The position numbers and the translations under genes were made by a program. Shown piece by piece: positions 30,984 to 40,031 of a DNA stretch of 64,000 nt; positions within the stretch are counted from its first letter, which is position 1; every line of letters begins with the position of its first letter. Below the pieces are notes generated by a model. It had not been told where the DNA came from, did not search any database, and was given only the letters and a program-made list of their open reading frames with translations. Source of the DNA: JASLDZ01 sp964244065 (GTDB lineage: Bacteria; Pseudomonadota; Alphaproteobacteria; Caulobacterales; Caulobacteraceae); contig CAXTHH010000004.1 of the NCBI GenBank assembly GCA_964244065.1, forward strand, positions 62,001-126,000, in the 5' to 3' direction.

Positions 30984-33314
30984 ATGGCCCGATATGACCA
31001 CCTGCGGCTCCTCCGGCTGCCGCAACAGCTCGAGCGCCGCAAGCACGGGGGCGGACGCGCGCCCGACCGCGACGTGCCTGCTCATGCGCGGCGCGTCACC
31101 GCCGAGCTAGACGCCGCCGTTGAGGCGCAGCAGCGCCGACGCCCCGCCGCCATCGATCCGGCGCTGATCCTGCGCGTGCAGATGGCCGCGGCGCCGCAGG
31201 AGGCGGAGTGGGAGAAGATAGGTCTGACGGTGCTCTCCACCGACCCCGATCGGACGCTTGTACTTTTCTCGTCTCGGGATGACTTGCGGCAGTTCCGCGA
31301 GCGGCTCGCCGCTTACGCCGAGGGGCCCCCGCCCGGGCAGAAAGGGCCCTCGCACGGCGCCTTCATCGGCGGCATCGAGCACGTGGGCGCGATTGGACCG
31401 CGCGACCGCATCGGCCCTCGCCTGAAGTCCGAAGGCTTTGTAGCGGATGACGACTTCTTAGCGACACAGGAATACATCCTGGACCTCGAGATCTGGGATC
31501 TGGGCCGGCGCGAGCTTCGAGCCCGCGCGCTAGACGAGATCTCCGCCTACGTCGCGGCCCGCTATGGCGAAGTCCTCGACCGCTACCTCGGACCTTCGAT
31601 ATCGATGCTCCGTCTGCGCGTATCGGGCGCGCTAGCGACTGCTCTACTTTCGGTGGAGCAGGTGTCGAGCCTTGACCTGCCGCCTGTGCCCGATCTTGAG
31701 ACCGGCGAGGCGCTGCAGCTGACTCTTGGCGAGACACCGGCGTTGGAAGCGCTGCCCGACGACGCACCCCTCATCGGCGTGATTGACAGCGGGCTGAATG
31801 CCCATCCGCTGATCGCCGACGTGATCGTCGGTGCCATCGGCGTTCCCGACACTTTGGGGACCGCTGATGCGTGGGGTCACGGCACGCGGGTAGCGGGGGT
31901 GGCGGCGTTCGGCGACCTGCGCGCGCAACTTGCGTCAGGCGCGCTGATCCGAGGCGTGCGGCTCTGCTCTGCGCGCGTGGTCAACGACGAGGGCGCCTTC
32001 GACGATCGTCGCCTCGTCCCTTCCCAGATGCGCGAGGCGATCACCACTCTGAACCAGCGCTTCGGATGCCGGCTGTTCGTCTCCGCCCTGGCCGACATTC
32101 GGCGGGTGTACGACGGCGGCAAGGTCGGCACCTGGGCGGCCACCCTGGACGAGCTCGCGCGTGAGCTTGATCTCGTGATCATCGTGGCAGCGGGGAACCG
32201 CTCACCGCGCGGGGGCACCCGCCTCGACCAAGCCGTGACCGACTACCCGGCCTACCTCGTGGAACCGTCCAATCGCCTTTATGAGCCCGCGGGCGCATTG
32301 AACGTCGTGACCGTCGGCGCGCTGGCGCATGGCGAGGGGCTGGATGCTACGGCCGCGGCGGACGTTAAAGTGCGGCCGATCACCCAGGTCGGCGAACCCT
32401 CGCCCTTCACCCGCGTCGGTCCCGGCGTGGAAGGCGCGGTGAAGCCCGACCTCGTCGACACCGGCGGGACTTTGGTGCTGGACGCCTGGACCGCCTCTCT
32501 CCGGAAGGGCGAGTCGATGCCGAGCGCCGGCATCCTAACGCTGAACCACCGCTTCGTAGACCGACTGTTCACAAGCGGATCTGGAACTTCCTACGCCGCG
32601 CCCCTGGTCGCGGCAAAAGCCGCGCAGATACTCGCACGCTTCCCGGTCGCGTCGGCCAACCTCGTGCGCGCGCTCCTGGTCGGTTCGGGGCGGGTGCCGG
32701 AGGCGGCGGCCTCCAAGCTAGCGAGCCTCGGGCCTGAGGCGACCCGGACCATCTGCGGCCACGGCCAGCCCGATCTCGAACGCGCTATCTTCTCCGACGA
32801 CGCTAGGGTGGTGCTCTACGCCGAGGACGAGCTCGCCGTGGATCACTTTGCCATCTACCAAGTGCCTATTCCCGACCTCTTCCAGGGCGGCGGCCGCCGC
32901 ACGATCCAGGTCACCCTCGCCTACGATCCGCCGGTGCGGCACTCCCGCCTCGACTACGCAGGCAACAGCATGTCCTTCCGCCTGCACCGCGGCTGCACGC
33001 CGGACCTGCTCTTCGAGCACTACCGGAAGCGGGACGCCAAGGTTGAAGGCCGCCATCCCGACCTGGAGGGCCGCCTCAGTTGCGCGCTCGAGCCCGGCCC
33101 CACCGACCGGGAGCGGAGCAGCGTGCAGGTCGCGCGCAAGACCTTCGTGAACGACACCGCAGCGCACGGCGACCCCTATCACTTGGTGGTGCGCTGCGAG
33201 GGTGGCTGGGCGGCCGACCTGGCACCTCGCCAGCGGTTCGCCGTAGTGGTGGAGCTGTCGCACGAGGCGCCCGTTAGACTTTATGATCGCATTCGGGTGC
33301 GCGTGCGCGCGTAA
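30984..33314 (+). CDS. ietS: IetS-like subtilisin-family serine protease
   Basis: A 776-residue S8 peptidase without a signal peptide, so cytoplasmic. The catalytic triad is visible: Asp268 in LIGVIDSGLNAHP, His299 in AWGHGTRVAGVAAFGD and Ser536 in GSGTSYAAPLVAAKAA, plus the oxyanion Asn in IVAAGNRSPRGG. The N-terminal ~230 residues and C-terminal ~220 residues are extra domains typical of the IetS group. It follows ietA with a 12-bp gap and is the probable toxic effector. Confidence 0.82.
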   Translation: MARYDHLRLLRLPQQLERRKHGGGRAPDRDVPAHARRVTAELDAAVEAQQRRRPAAIDPALILRVQMAAAPQEAEWEKIGLTVLSTDPDRTLVLFSSRDDLRQFRERLAAYAEGPPPGQKGPSHGAFIGGIEHVGAIGPRDRIGPRLKSEGFVADDDFLATQEYILDLEIWDLGRRELRARALDEISAYVAARYGEVLDRYLGPSISMLRLRVSGALATALLSVEQVSSLDLPPVPDLETGEALQLTLGETPALEALPDDAPLIGVIDSGLNAHPLIADVIVGAIGVPDTLGTADAWGHGTRVAGVAAFGDLRAQLASGALIRGVRLCSARVVNDEGAFDDRRLVPSQMREAITTLNQRFGCRLFVSALADIRRVYDGGKVGTWAATLDELARELDLVIIVAAGNRSPRGGTRLDQAVTDYPAYLVEPSNRLYEPAGALNVVTVGALAHGEGLDATAAADVKVRPITQVGEPSPFTRVGPGVEGAVKPDLVDTGGTLVLDAWTASLRKGESMPSAGILTLNHRFVDRLFTSGSGTSYAAPLVAAKAAQILARFPVASANLVRALLVGSGRVPEAAASKLASLGPEATRTICGHGQPDLERAIFSDDARVVLYAEDELAVDHFAIYQVPIPDLFQGGGRRTIQVTLAYDPPVRHSRLDYAGNSMSFRLHRGCTPDLLFEHYRKRDAKVEGRHPDLEGRLSCALEPGPTDRERSSVQVARKTFVNDTAAHGDPYHLVVRCEGGWAADLAPRQRFAVVVELSHEAPVRLYDRIRVRVRA

Positions 33315-33631
33315 CGAACGCGCCCCATGCTTGTAGGAAGCTGCCTTCAACGCCCGCGGCCCCAATCCCCCCGCCGTGCGTCGAGAGGACGATCTGTAGC
33401 GCTCAAATCACTGGCGCGGGTCGCGCGCTAGGTTGGAACGGACGCTAGATTGGCGGCAGTAGTCGGACTTAGGAGGCCGACCCACGAAGGTCAGCTCGCG
33501 GGAGCGACGCCGGCGTCCGCACGTGGCGCGAACAGGCCCGCCCCCGCTCGCTCGCGTGGCGATGTGAGAGCCGCTTAGGCGGTCCCAACCCCTGCTTATG
33601 CGATGCTCGGACTACTGAACGGGTGTCAGAG
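33315..33631. other. Intergenic region between ietS and the TIR gene
   Basis: About 317 bp without a supported gene. It has several short G/A-rich stretches and presumably contains the TIR gene promoter. No repeat or known element was recognised. Confidence 0.35.
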
Positions 33632-34288
33632 ATGATTCGGAAGCCTCCCACCAAACCCTCTGTGAAGGCCTTAGCCACCAAGACCGGAAGGCCCGAGGTG
33701 CGACTCTTCATTTCGTACTCGCACAAGGACGAGGCTGCGAGAGACAAGCTCGATACCCACCTCGCGCAGCTCAAGCGAGATGACGTATCAACCTGGTTCG
33801 ACGGCGACCTGACTGCGGGCGAAGCCCTTGACCCCAACATCGCTCGCCACTTGCGCCGGGCTCACGTCTTCGTTGCACTTTTTAGCCCCGACTATCTCGC
33901 TAGCAAGTACTGCTGGGAGATTGAGTACAAGCGGGCGATGGCCCGGCGCGCCCGCGGGACCATGCGTGTAGTCGCAGTGCTCGTGCGACCGTGTGACTGG
34001 CGGAACACGAGAGCCGCGAACTTTAAGCTTCTGCCAAAGGACGGTCGTCCAGCATCGGAGTGGAGACCAGCGGACAAGGCCTATTTGGACGCCGCGAATG
34101 GGATCCGAGAGGTTGTGAAGGCGGTCCGTTCCGAACTGGCACCTGTCGGCGCTCCCCGATCAGTGCGAGCAAGCAAGCAGGCGAAGCCGAAGATGGTAGC
34201 ATCATCTCCCAAGCAGGGTCTGAAACCTAGATCACCATCGACAAAGCGAGTACCTGCCAAGCGGCCCGCGAGCCGGTCAACGAAGTAG
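33632..34288 (+). CDS. TIR-domain protein
   Basis: A 218-residue protein from ATG 33632. Residues ~23-135 are a TIR domain: VRLFISYSHKDEAARDKLDTHL (strand A and box 1), WFDGDLTAGEALDPNIARHLRRAHVFVALFSPDYLASKYCWEIEYKRAM. The CWE motif holds Glu96, the position of the catalytic Glu in NAD-consuming TIR enzymes. The last ~75 residues are a basic, lysine/arginine/proline-rich tail with no domain. It has no obvious adaptor next to it, so whether it is a stand-alone effector or an orphan is open. It sits in the defence cargo between ietAS and traG. Confidence 0.8.
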   Translation: MIRKPPTKPSVKALATKTGRPEVRLFISYSHKDEAARDKLDTHLAQLKRDDVSTWFDGDLTAGEALDPNIARHLRRAHVFVALFSPDYLASKYCWEIEYKRAMARRARGTMRVVAVLVRPCDWRNTRAANFKLLPKDGRPASEWRPADKAYLDAANGIREVVKAVRSELAPVGAPRSVRASKQAKPKMVASSPKQGLKPRSPSTKRVPAKRPASRSTK

Positions 34289-34412
34289 CCTCAACGAGGC
34301 CAGTTTCCTGGAGCCAACGTCGGCTCGTAACGCGTGTACGCCTGCGTCCGCACCTGACGTCGCGGGGTGCGAAGCTCCGCCTGTCCCGCGACTCCGCGGG
34401 CGAGTCCTTAAG

Positions 34413-34973
34413 GTGCCCGTCGTGCTGCCTCTGCATCGCCTGACATTGAAGTCCTGGGCCGAACACGAGCCCGGCGCGCTCGTTTTCGCCTCGCATCACG
34501 ACCGCGCGTGCGCCTGCCTCCGCGTGGAGGCCCCTACCCGAGACAGCACGACGCCGGCCCTGCTCCTCCTGCAGGATGCTCCCTGGAACGCACGAGCTCC
34601 GCGCGGCCGCGAGGCCCGCCCAGGCACGGTAATTAGCGATCAGGACGTGTTCGCCGTGGTCGCGCCAGGCGTGTCCGCGAGCGAGCTGGAGGTGGAGGTT
34701 GATCCGCTTGCTCTGGTCGATCCCGGGCGCGTGACCGGAGGAGACGAGCCGGGCGCCTTTGCTCTGAGCCGCGACGGCTTTGCCCTGATCCGCGGAGGCG
34801 AACGTGACCTCTCCCGGAGCTGGAGTTGCAGTTTCGACGTGCGGACCGGCCTGCCTGTTCGCACGCGCGACGTTCCGCTCGGCTACTTCCCGCGCTGGGC
34901 GCTCAGTTTCCGGGTGGAGGGCGACCACCGCTGGCGGATCGAAGTGACCGCTGCATCTAGCCCAGCTAGCTAG
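34413..34973 (+). CDS. Hypothetical protein
   Basis: A 186-residue protein from GTG 34413, beginning MPVVLPLHRLTLKSWAEHEP. It has no recognised domain. Codon use fits the coding pattern of the region, and the sequence alternates hydrophobic and charged residues as in a beta-rich globular protein (for example EVDPLALVDPGRV and GYFPRWALSFRVEGDHRWRIEV). It is soluble with no signal peptide. It is 124 bp after the TIR gene and in the same direction, so it might be its partner, but this is only context. Confidence 0.45.
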   Translation: MPVVLPLHRLTLKSWAEHEPGALVFASHHDRACACLRVEAPTRDSTTPALLLLQDAPWNARAPRGREARPGTVISDQDVFAVVAPGVSASELEVEVDPLALVDPGRVTGGDEPGAFALSRDGFALIRGGERDLSRSWSCSFDVRTGLPVRTRDVPLGYFPRWALSFRVEGDHRWRIEVTAASSPAS

Positions 34974-35161
34974 TGCCAGCGCGACACGGGCCTAGAGCGC
35001 GGATCAAAGCGTAGCTTAGTCGGCCCGCCTCCCGTTGCGGAAGCGCCACCAGACCGCGACCTAATATCCCAAATCGACTTTCACGCGGCCTCAGCGAAGG
35101 TCCGCGTTCCGGCGGACACCCAGAGGCCGCTTCTGGCGCCAAGCGGCCACGCCGCAGGCGC

Positions 35162-35680
35162 TTAGCTCGCCCTAGCTCTTCGCGAGCTCGGCAGCTTGGT
35201 AACGGTGTTGATGTTGCGCGCGGACCCGGCGGCGATAGCCGGCAGCCTCATCTTGGACGCGCCTTGGCCCTGAGGATAGTAGATGTAGACCTCCCGCATC
35301 CCGGACGTGATCTCCTCAGCGATCCGCCCGGAGACGCCGGCTAAGAGATCGCTGGCGGGAGCCCCGTCCAAAAACGCCACGTGGACGAGGTTGGGCGCGC
35401 GCTCCTGATAGGGGTTGGCGGAGATGACCCGCTCGAGCTGCGCTACAGTGCGCATGAAGACGCCGATCGGCTTGCCCGCATACTCGTGAAGTGCGGCCGC
35501 CAACCGTGCCTGCACGCGCGCTTCGTCCCCATCAGCTTCGAACACGAGGTTGCCGCTGGCGATGTAGGTCCGCACGCGACTGAATCCGAGCCGTTCGCAC
35601 AAGCCACGCAGTTCGGACATGGGCAGCTTGCCCGTGCCTCCGACGTTCACTGCCCTCAGCAGAGCCACAAAGATCGCCAC
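35162..35680 (-). CDS. DUF1697 domain-containing protein
   Basis: A 172-residue protein matching DUF1697: IFVALLRAVNVGGTGKLPMSELRGLCERLGFSRVRTYIASGNLVFEA, then RVISANPYQERAPNLVHVAFLD and the C-terminal INTVTKLPSS. The function of the family is unknown. I chose GTG at 35680, with CAGGAG upstream, because family members start just before the VALLRAVNVGG motif; the frame is open further upstream. It is the only minus-strand gene in this cargo block and sits at its right border before traG. Confidence 0.82.
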   Translation of the reverse strand: MAIFVALLRAVNVGGTGKLPMSELRGLCERLGFSRVRTYIASGNLVFEADGDEARVQARLAAALHEYAGKPIGVFMRTVAQLERVISANPYQERAPNLVHVAFLDGAPASDLLAGVSGRIAEEITSGMREVYIYYPQGQGASKMRLPAIAAGSARNINTVTKLPSSRRARAS

Positions 35681-35871
35681 GACTTCCACTCCTGAGGCCG
35701 CTCCAGTCGCGATCTGGATGTCGGCTTTTCGGAGCGAAGCCAAGTACCGCTCCTGGCGCCATCCGGTCACTGCGCGCCATGGCTCGCTAGAACGCGATTG
35801 CTGCCAAATGGAGCTTGCTAACCTCAGCGCGGCTGATCTCAGTCGTGCTCCGTCGCAGCGGCGGAGTCATC

Positions 35872-37893
35872 GTGAACGCCACCCGCATCCTCTGGGGCCA
35901 AATCCTCACCGTCTGTTCGATCGTGCTGGCCTTCATCTGGGCCGCGACGCAGTGGACGGCCGCGCAGCTCGGCTACCAAGCCCAGCTCGGCCACCCGTGG
36001 TTCATGGTCGGGCATTACCCTGTCTATCATCCGCCCGCCTTCTTCTGGTGGTGGTTCGCGTATGACGCCTATGCGCCGCACGTCTTTCAAACGGGCGCCT
36101 ATATCGCCGCGGCGGGCGGGTTCGCGTCAGTCATCGCGGCGATCGCCATGTCCGTGTGGCGGGCACGGGAAGCCAAGCATTCCGAGACCTACGGCTCCGC
36201 CCGGTGGGCGACCGAGCGGGAGGTACGCGCCGCCGGCCTGCTGGGGGAGGACGGCCTGTTGCTCGGCCAGCTCGGCAACGCCTATGTCCGGCACGAAGGG
36301 CCCGAGCACGTCCTGTGTTTCGCGCCCACACGGTCCGGCAAGGGCGTGGGCCTCGTCGTGCCGACGCTGCTCACCTGGGCCGGCTCGGTCATCGTCCACG
36401 ACATCAAGGGCGAGAACCACGGCCTGACGGCGGGTTGGCGCGAGCGCTTCAGCCGCATCGTCCTGTTCGATCCGACCAATCCTGACAGCGACGCCTACAA
36501 TCCGCTTCTGGAGGTGCGCCGCGGACCGAACGAGGTGCGAGACGTCCAGAACGTCGCCGACATTCTGGTCGATCCGGAAGGCGCGCTGGAGAAGCGCAAC
36601 CACTGGGAGAAGACCAGCCACGCGCTCCTGGTCGGCGCGATCCTGCACGTCCTCTATGCCGAGGCGGACAAGACACTGGCCGGCGTCGCCAGCTTCCTCT
36701 CCGATCCCAAGCATCCCATCGAGACGACGCTGCGGGCGATGCTGACGACGGCGCATCTCGGCGAGGCCGGCCCGCATCCGGTGATCGCCAGCGCGGCGCG
36801 CGAGCTCCTGAACAAGAGCGAGAACGAGCGCTCGGGCGTCCTTTCCACCGCCATGTCGTTCCTCGGGCTCTACCGCGATCCCGTGGTGGCGCAGGTGACG
36901 CGGCGATGCGACTGGCGCATCCGCGACCTCGTCGACGGTGCGATGCCGGTGACGCTCTACCTCGTGGTGCCGCCGTCCGACATCAGCCGCACCAAGCCGC
37001 TCGTGCGATTGATCCTGAATCAGGTCGGGCGACGGTTGACCGAGGAGCTCGAGGACAAGCGCAAGCGTCATAAGCTGCTGCTGCTCCTCGACGAGTTTCC
37101 CGCGCTCGGGCGGCTCGACTTCTTCGAGTCCGCGCTCGCGTTCATGGCCGGCTATGGCATCCGATCCTTCCTGATCGCGCAGTCGCTCAACCAGATCGAG
37201 AAGGCCTACGGCCCGAACAACGCCATCCTCGACAACTGCCATGTCCGCGTCTCCTTCGCCGCGAACGACGAGCGGACAGCGAAGCGCGTGTCGGATGCGC
37301 TAGGCACCGCGACCGAGATCCGCGACGCGAAGAACTATGCCGGCCATAGGCTGTCGCCCTGGCTTGGGCACCTGATGGTATCGCGTCAGGAGACCGCCCG
37401 CCCGCTGCTCACGCCGGGCGAGATCATGCAGCTGCCGCCGACCGACGAGCTGGTGCTCGTGTCGGGCCTGGCTCCGATCCGGGCCAAGAAGGCGCGCTAC
37501 TACGCGGACCGAAGGCTCGCCGCCCGCGTGCTGCCGCTTCCCGAGCGGCGGAGGACCGAACCCGTCGGGCGCCCCGGCGACGACTGGACCGGCTTGCAGC
37601 CGCTGGCGCCGCCGCCGGTGGCGGCCGTGCCGGTCGCGAGAAAAGACGAGGCAGCGAACGCGGCCCGTCCTCCCGCCGAAGACCCGGACAATGCCGGCAT
37701 CCGCCGCGAGCCCGACCTTCCCGAGCACGAGGCGATCGCCCCGGAAACGCCGACGCCGAGCCCGGTGCGCGAGTTCGACGATCCCGACGACGAGCCGGAT
37801 GCCGAGGCCGTGAAGGCGCGGGTGCTGCAGCGCCGCTTCGGCAGCCTCGCTCGGCAGGTCGCGCTCGATCCTGACGACGGCATGGCGCTCTGA
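35872..37893 (+). CDS. traG: Conjugal transfer coupling protein TraG (VirD4 family)
   Basis: A 673-residue T4CP. Two N-terminal transmembrane segments (WGQILTVCSIVLAFIWAATQW and GAYIAAAGGFASVIAAIAMSV) are followed by Walker A CFAPTRSGKGVGLVVPTLL, VIVHDIKGENHGLTAGWR, and Walker B LLLLLDEFPALGRLDFFE. It links the relaxase-DNA complex to the Trb channel and powers DNA export. The start is GTG 35872, with GGCGGAG five bases upstream, rather than the earlier in-frame codons. The C-terminal ~110 residues are a disordered acidic/proline tail. Confidence 0.92.
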   Translation: MNATRILWGQILTVCSIVLAFIWAATQWTAAQLGYQAQLGHPWFMVGHYPVYHPPAFFWWWFAYDAYAPHVFQTGAYIAAAGGFASVIAAIAMSVWRAREAKHSETYGSARWATEREVRAAGLLGEDGLLLGQLGNAYVRHEGPEHVLCFAPTRSGKGVGLVVPTLLTWAGSVIVHDIKGENHGLTAGWRERFSRIVLFDPTNPDSDAYNPLLEVRRGPNEVRDVQNVADILVDPEGALEKRNHWEKTSHALLVGAILHVLYAEADKTLAGVASFLSDPKHPIETTLRAMLTTAHLGEAGPHPVIASAARELLNKSENERSGVLSTAMSFLGLYRDPVVAQVTRRCDWRIRDLVDGAMPVTLYLVVPPSDISRTKPLVRLILNQVGRRLTEELEDKRKRHKLLLLLDEFPALGRLDFFESALAFMAGYGIRSFLIAQSLNQIEKAYGPNNAILDNCHVRVSFAANDERTAKRVSDALGTATEIRDAKNYAGHRLSPWLGHLMVSRQETARPLLTPGEIMQLPPTDELVLVSGLAPIRAKKARYYADRRLAARVLPLPERRRTEPVGRPGDDWTGLQPLAPPPVAAVPVARKDEAANAARPPAEDPDNAGIRREPDLPEHEAIAPETPTPSPVREFDDPDDEPDAEAVKARVLQRRFGSLARQVALDPDDGMAL

Positions 37894-37895
37894 CC

Positions 37896-38327
37896 ATGAC
37901 CGCTCGGGGCAAATACACCTTCCGCCTGTCCACCGAGCTTGCCGCCCGGCTGGCCGACTACTCCACCCGGGCGCGTGTTCCGCAGGCGCAGGTGGTCGAG
38001 GCCGCGATCGCCTCGCATCTGTCGCCCGACGCGGCCGACCAGCTCGAAGCGGCGCTGGCCCGCCGGCTCGACCGCATGAGCCGGGCGATCGAGCGGATGG
38101 AGCGTCACACCGTTATCTCCAACGAGGCGATAGCGCTGTTCGTGCGCTTTTGGCTGACCTCGACGCCCTCGCTGCCCGACGCCGCGCAGCCCGCCGCCCA
38201 GGCCAAGGGCCGCGAACGCTACGAGGGTTTCGTCGAGGCGCTCGGACGCCGACTCGCGAAGGGACAGTCCTTGGCTGACGAGGTCTCGCGCGACATCGCT
38301 CCGGAGGGTTCCACCAAGGGCGGCTGA
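37896..38327 (+). CDS. CopG/ribbon-helix-helix protein of the transfer operon
   Basis: A 143-residue protein with an N-terminal ribbon-helix-helix (KYTFRLSTELAARLADYSTRARVPQAQVVEAAIASHL), then a helical stretch MSRAIERMERHTVISNEAIALFVRFWL. It is the CopG-like gene always found between traG and trbB in this ICE family. It is 2 bp after traG. It may regulate trb expression or assist relaxosome function; neither is shown. Confidence 0.8.
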   Translation: MTARGKYTFRLSTELAARLADYSTRARVPQAQVVEAAIASHLSPDAADQLEAALARRLDRMSRAIERMERHTVISNEAIALFVRFWLTSTPSLPDAAQPAAQAKGRERYEGFVEALGRRLAKGQSLADEVSRDIAPEGSTKGG

Positions 38328-38467
38328 TCGGACCCGCCCGTCTGCATCCGTTTCTACGCCACAGCCCTTCTACGCCGTCGCGCTTGTTGAGCCGCCCGCA
38401 CTCGGGCGCTTTGTATCCACCCCGTCGACCATCCGCGCCGTCACCGGCGCCGAGCACGGGGTAGCCA

Positions 38468-39436
38468 GTGACCGTCACCGCCTTCCGGCCCGAAGCCCAC
38501 GCCCGCGGCGCTCGAATGCTGCGCACGGCGCTCGGGCCCGCGATCGGCGGCTGGCTCGACGACGCCAGCGTCGGTGAGGTGATGCTCAACCCCGACGGCA
38601 GGCTCTGGATCGACCGGCTGGCCGGCGGGCTGGAGGACACCGGCGAACGCCTGTCCGCCGCCGACGGCGAACGCATCATCCGCCTGGTCGCCCACCATGT
38701 CGGCGCCGAGGTCCACCCCGGCAGTCCGCGCGTCTCGGCCGAGCTGCCCGGGACGGGGGAGCGGTTCGAGGGGCTGCTGCCGCCGGTGGTCGCCGGCCCG
38801 GCGTTTGCGATCCGACGTCCTGCCGTCGCGGTGTTCACGCTCGGCGACTACGTCGCGGCCGGGATCATGGCGGAGCGCCAAGCCCAGGTCCTTCGCGAAG
38901 CGGTCGCGGGCCGCGCCAACATCCTGGTCGCCGGCGGCACCTCGACCGGCAAGACCACGCTGGTCAATGCGCTGCTGGCCGAGGTGGCCAAGACCTCCGA
39001 CCGCGTGGTGCTGATCGAGGACACGCGCGAGCTGCAGTGCGCCTCGCCGAACCTCGTGGCGCTGCGCACCAAGGACGGCGCGGCCTCGCTGACCGACCTT
39101 GTGCGCTCGGCGCTGCGGCTGCGGCCCGACCGCATTCCCATCGGCGAGGTCCGCGGCGGCGAGGCGCTCGACCTGATCAAGGCCTGGGGCACCGGCCATC
39201 CCGGCGGCGTCGGTACGCTGCACGCCGGCTCCGCGGTCGGTGCGCTCCGGCGGCTGGAGCAACTCGTCCAAGAGGCGGTGGTCACCGTGCCCCACGCCCT
39301 CATCGCCGAAACCATCGACGTCATCGCCGTCCTCGCAGGCCGCGGCTCCGCCCGCCGGCTCGCCGAACTCGCCCGCGTCGAAGGGCTCGACGCGCAGGGC
39401 GACTACCGCCTTACCCCAGCAGGAGACCATCCATGA
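38468..39436 (+). CDS. trbB: P-type conjugative transfer ATPase TrbB
   Basis: A 322-residue VirB11-type hexameric ATPase at the cytoplasmic face of the mating channel. Motifs are GWLDDASVGEVMLNPDGRLWID at the N-terminus, Walker A VAGGTSTGKTTLVNAL, Asp box VLIEDTRELQC, Walker B RPDRIPIGEVRGGEALDLIKAW, and His box GTGHPGGVGTLHAGSA. GTG 38468 is the start. It begins the trbBCDEJKLFGI operon, which has 4-bp overlaps or short gaps throughout. Confidence 0.95.
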   Translation: MTVTAFRPEAHARGARMLRTALGPAIGGWLDDASVGEVMLNPDGRLWIDRLAGGLEDTGERLSAADGERIIRLVAHHVGAEVHPGSPRVSAELPGTGERFEGLLPPVVAGPAFAIRRPAVAVFTLGDYVAAGIMAERQAQVLREAVAGRANILVAGGTSTGKTTLVNALLAEVAKTSDRVVLIEDTRELQCASPNLVALRTKDGAASLTDLVRSALRLRPDRIPIGEVRGGEALDLIKAWGTGHPGGVGTLHAGSAVGALRRLEQLVQEAVVTVPHALIAETIDVIAVLAGRGSARRLAELARVEGLDAQGDYRLTPAGDHP

Positions 39437-39753
39437 TCGTCCGTCTTCGCCGTCATCTCGCCGGCGCCGCCGCCACGCTCGCGCTCGCCGCGATCAGCGC
39501 GCCCGCCTACGCCGCTGGCTCCAACATGCCGTGGGAAGCGCCGCTCCAGTCGATCCTCGATTCGATCCAGGGTCCGGTCGCAAAGATCCTGTCGGTGATC
39601 GTCATCGTGGTGACGGGCCTGACCCTCGCCTTCGGCGACACCTCGGGCGGCTTCCGCCGGCTGATCCAGATCGTGTTCGGCCTGTCGATCGCCTTCGCCG
39701 CCAGCTCCTTCTTCCTGTCGTTCTTCTCCTTCTCGGGCGGGGCGCTCGTCTGA
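39433..39753 (+). CDS. trbC: TrbC pilin (VirB2 family)
   Basis: A 106-residue pilin precursor with a long signal sequence (ATLALAAISAPAYAAGS) and two hydrophobic helices around LSVIVIVVTGLTLAFGDTSGGFRRLIQIVFGLSIAFAASSFFLSFF. TraF (26093) is its probable processing enzyme. It overlaps trbB by 4 bp. Confidence 0.92.
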   Translation: MIVRLRRHLAGAAATLALAAISAPAYAAGSNMPWEAPLQSILDSIQGPVAKILSVIVIVVTGLTLAFGDTSGGFRRLIQIVFGLSIAFAASSFFLSFFSFSGGALV

Positions 39754-40025
39754 TGCTGGAGAGCGACGATCCCGTGGCGGGCTTCTACGCGCCGGTTCGC
39801 CGGTCGCTGACCGAGCCGATCCTGATGGCCGGCGCACCGCGGACCGTCGCGATCATCAACGGCACGCTGGCCGCCGCCGTCGGCCTCGGCCTGCGGCTGT
39901 GGGTGGTCGGCGCGGCGCTCTGGCTGATCGGCCACCTGGCCGCGGTCTGGGCTGCGCGCCGCGACCCGGCCTTCGTCGACGTGGTGCGCCGTCACCTGCG
40001 CTACCCCGCGCACCTCGGGAGCTGA
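39753..40025 (+). CDS. trbD: TrbD (VirB3 family)
   Basis: A 90-residue inner-membrane protein: FYAPVRRSLTEPILMAGAPR leads into two transmembrane helices (IINGTLAAAVGLGLRLWVVGAALWLIGHL) and a short basic end. VirB3 proteins act with VirB4 (TrbE here). The ATG overlaps the trbC stop. Confidence 0.9.
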   Translation: MLESDDPVAGFYAPVRRSLTEPILMAGAPRTVAIINGTLAAAVGLGLRLWVVGAALWLIGHLAAVWAARRDPAFVDVVRRHLRYPAHLGS

Positions 40026-40031
40026 GGCGCC

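Noticed and set aside
34227..34928. Minus-strand open frame opposite the hypothetical gene at 34413-34973
   Set aside because: The plus-strand frame has more protein-like composition; the minus frame overlaps the TIR gene end and has no recognisable domain.
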